Part shown: piece by piece, positions 6,045 to 6,061 of the stretch
How positions within the stretch are numbered: position 1 is the stretch's first letter
Layout: the number at the start of each line of letters is the position of its first letter
Source: JAUXIQ01 sp030620925 [NCBI: Nitrospinota bacterium]
GTDB lineage: Bacteria > JAUXIQ01
Assembly (NCBI GenBank): GCA_030620925.1
Contig: JAUXIQ010000137.1
Location: 1-6,061 of the forward strand
Length of the DNA: 6,061 nucleotides
Direction of reading: 5' to 3'
Position numbers and translations under genes: made by a program
The notes under the pieces: generated by a model
Seen by the model: the letters and a program-made list of their open reading frames with translations, nothing else
What the model was told of the DNA's origin: nothing
Databases searched by the model: none

Positions 6045-6061
6045 ATGCCTGTCTTCAATGA
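6045..6061 (+). CDS. Start of a further gene, cut by the window edge
   Basis: GGAGGT (6035-6040) lies 4 bases before the ATG at 6045. The visible codons read Met-Pro-Val-Phe-Asn, then an incomplete GA- codon (Glu or Asp). A strong ribosome binding site, an upstream promoter candidate and a palindrome support a real gene start. Too little is visible to name the product. Confidence 0.6.

Overview
The window holds one compact plus-strand operon of four genes (261-5325), a long non-coding tail built from short dispersed repeats and hairpins (5326-6044), and the first codons of another plus-strand gene at the right edge. The organism looks like a Gram-negative environmental bacterium. The operon encodes periplasm-facing, membrane-anchored proteins. 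Codon use favours AGG (Arg) and ATA (Ile) at moderate GC. The tail carries repeat types that I recall from Desulfobacterota (Deltaproteobacteria), Nitrospirota and similar metagenome-derived genomes. That taxonomic guess is weak, because no marker gene is present.

Layout. Positions 1-260 are an AT-rich leader with no convincing gene. It contains a sigma70-type promoter (TTGACA, 17-bp spacer, TAGAAA) about 50 bases before the first start codon. Four genes follow with no gaps: an ABC-2 type ATPase of the GldA/DrrA kind (261-1211), its six-helix permease of the GldF/NosY kind (1208-1972), a GldG-like membrane-anchored periplasmic subunit (1976-3532), and a membrane-anchored DUF4340-type protein (3529-5325). 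The junctions are an ATGA overlap, a 3-base gap and a GTGA overlap, which points to one transcript with translational coupling.

How the genes probably work together. The ATPase and permease should form an ABC-2 export or mechanochemical module in the inner membrane. The GldG-like protein places a large soluble domain in the periplasm beside the permease, and the DUF4340 protein adds a second periplasmic arm. In Bacteroidota, GldA-GldF-GldG is linked to gliding motility. Similar ABC sets with a DUF4340 partner occur in many non-gliding bacteria, where, as far as I know, the substrate is undefined. The most notable observation is that the DUF4340 protein consists of four tandem modules with a period of about 138-142 residues, each marked by the same Trp...Pro and Tyr-Gly-(Leu/Phe)...Pro landmarks.

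The tail from 5326 to 6044 (about 720 bases) has no believable gene. It is a mosaic of at least five kinds of repeat or hairpin and ends with a probable promoter, a 15-bp palindrome and a Shine-Dalgarno sequence for the next gene, of which only five complete codons are visible.
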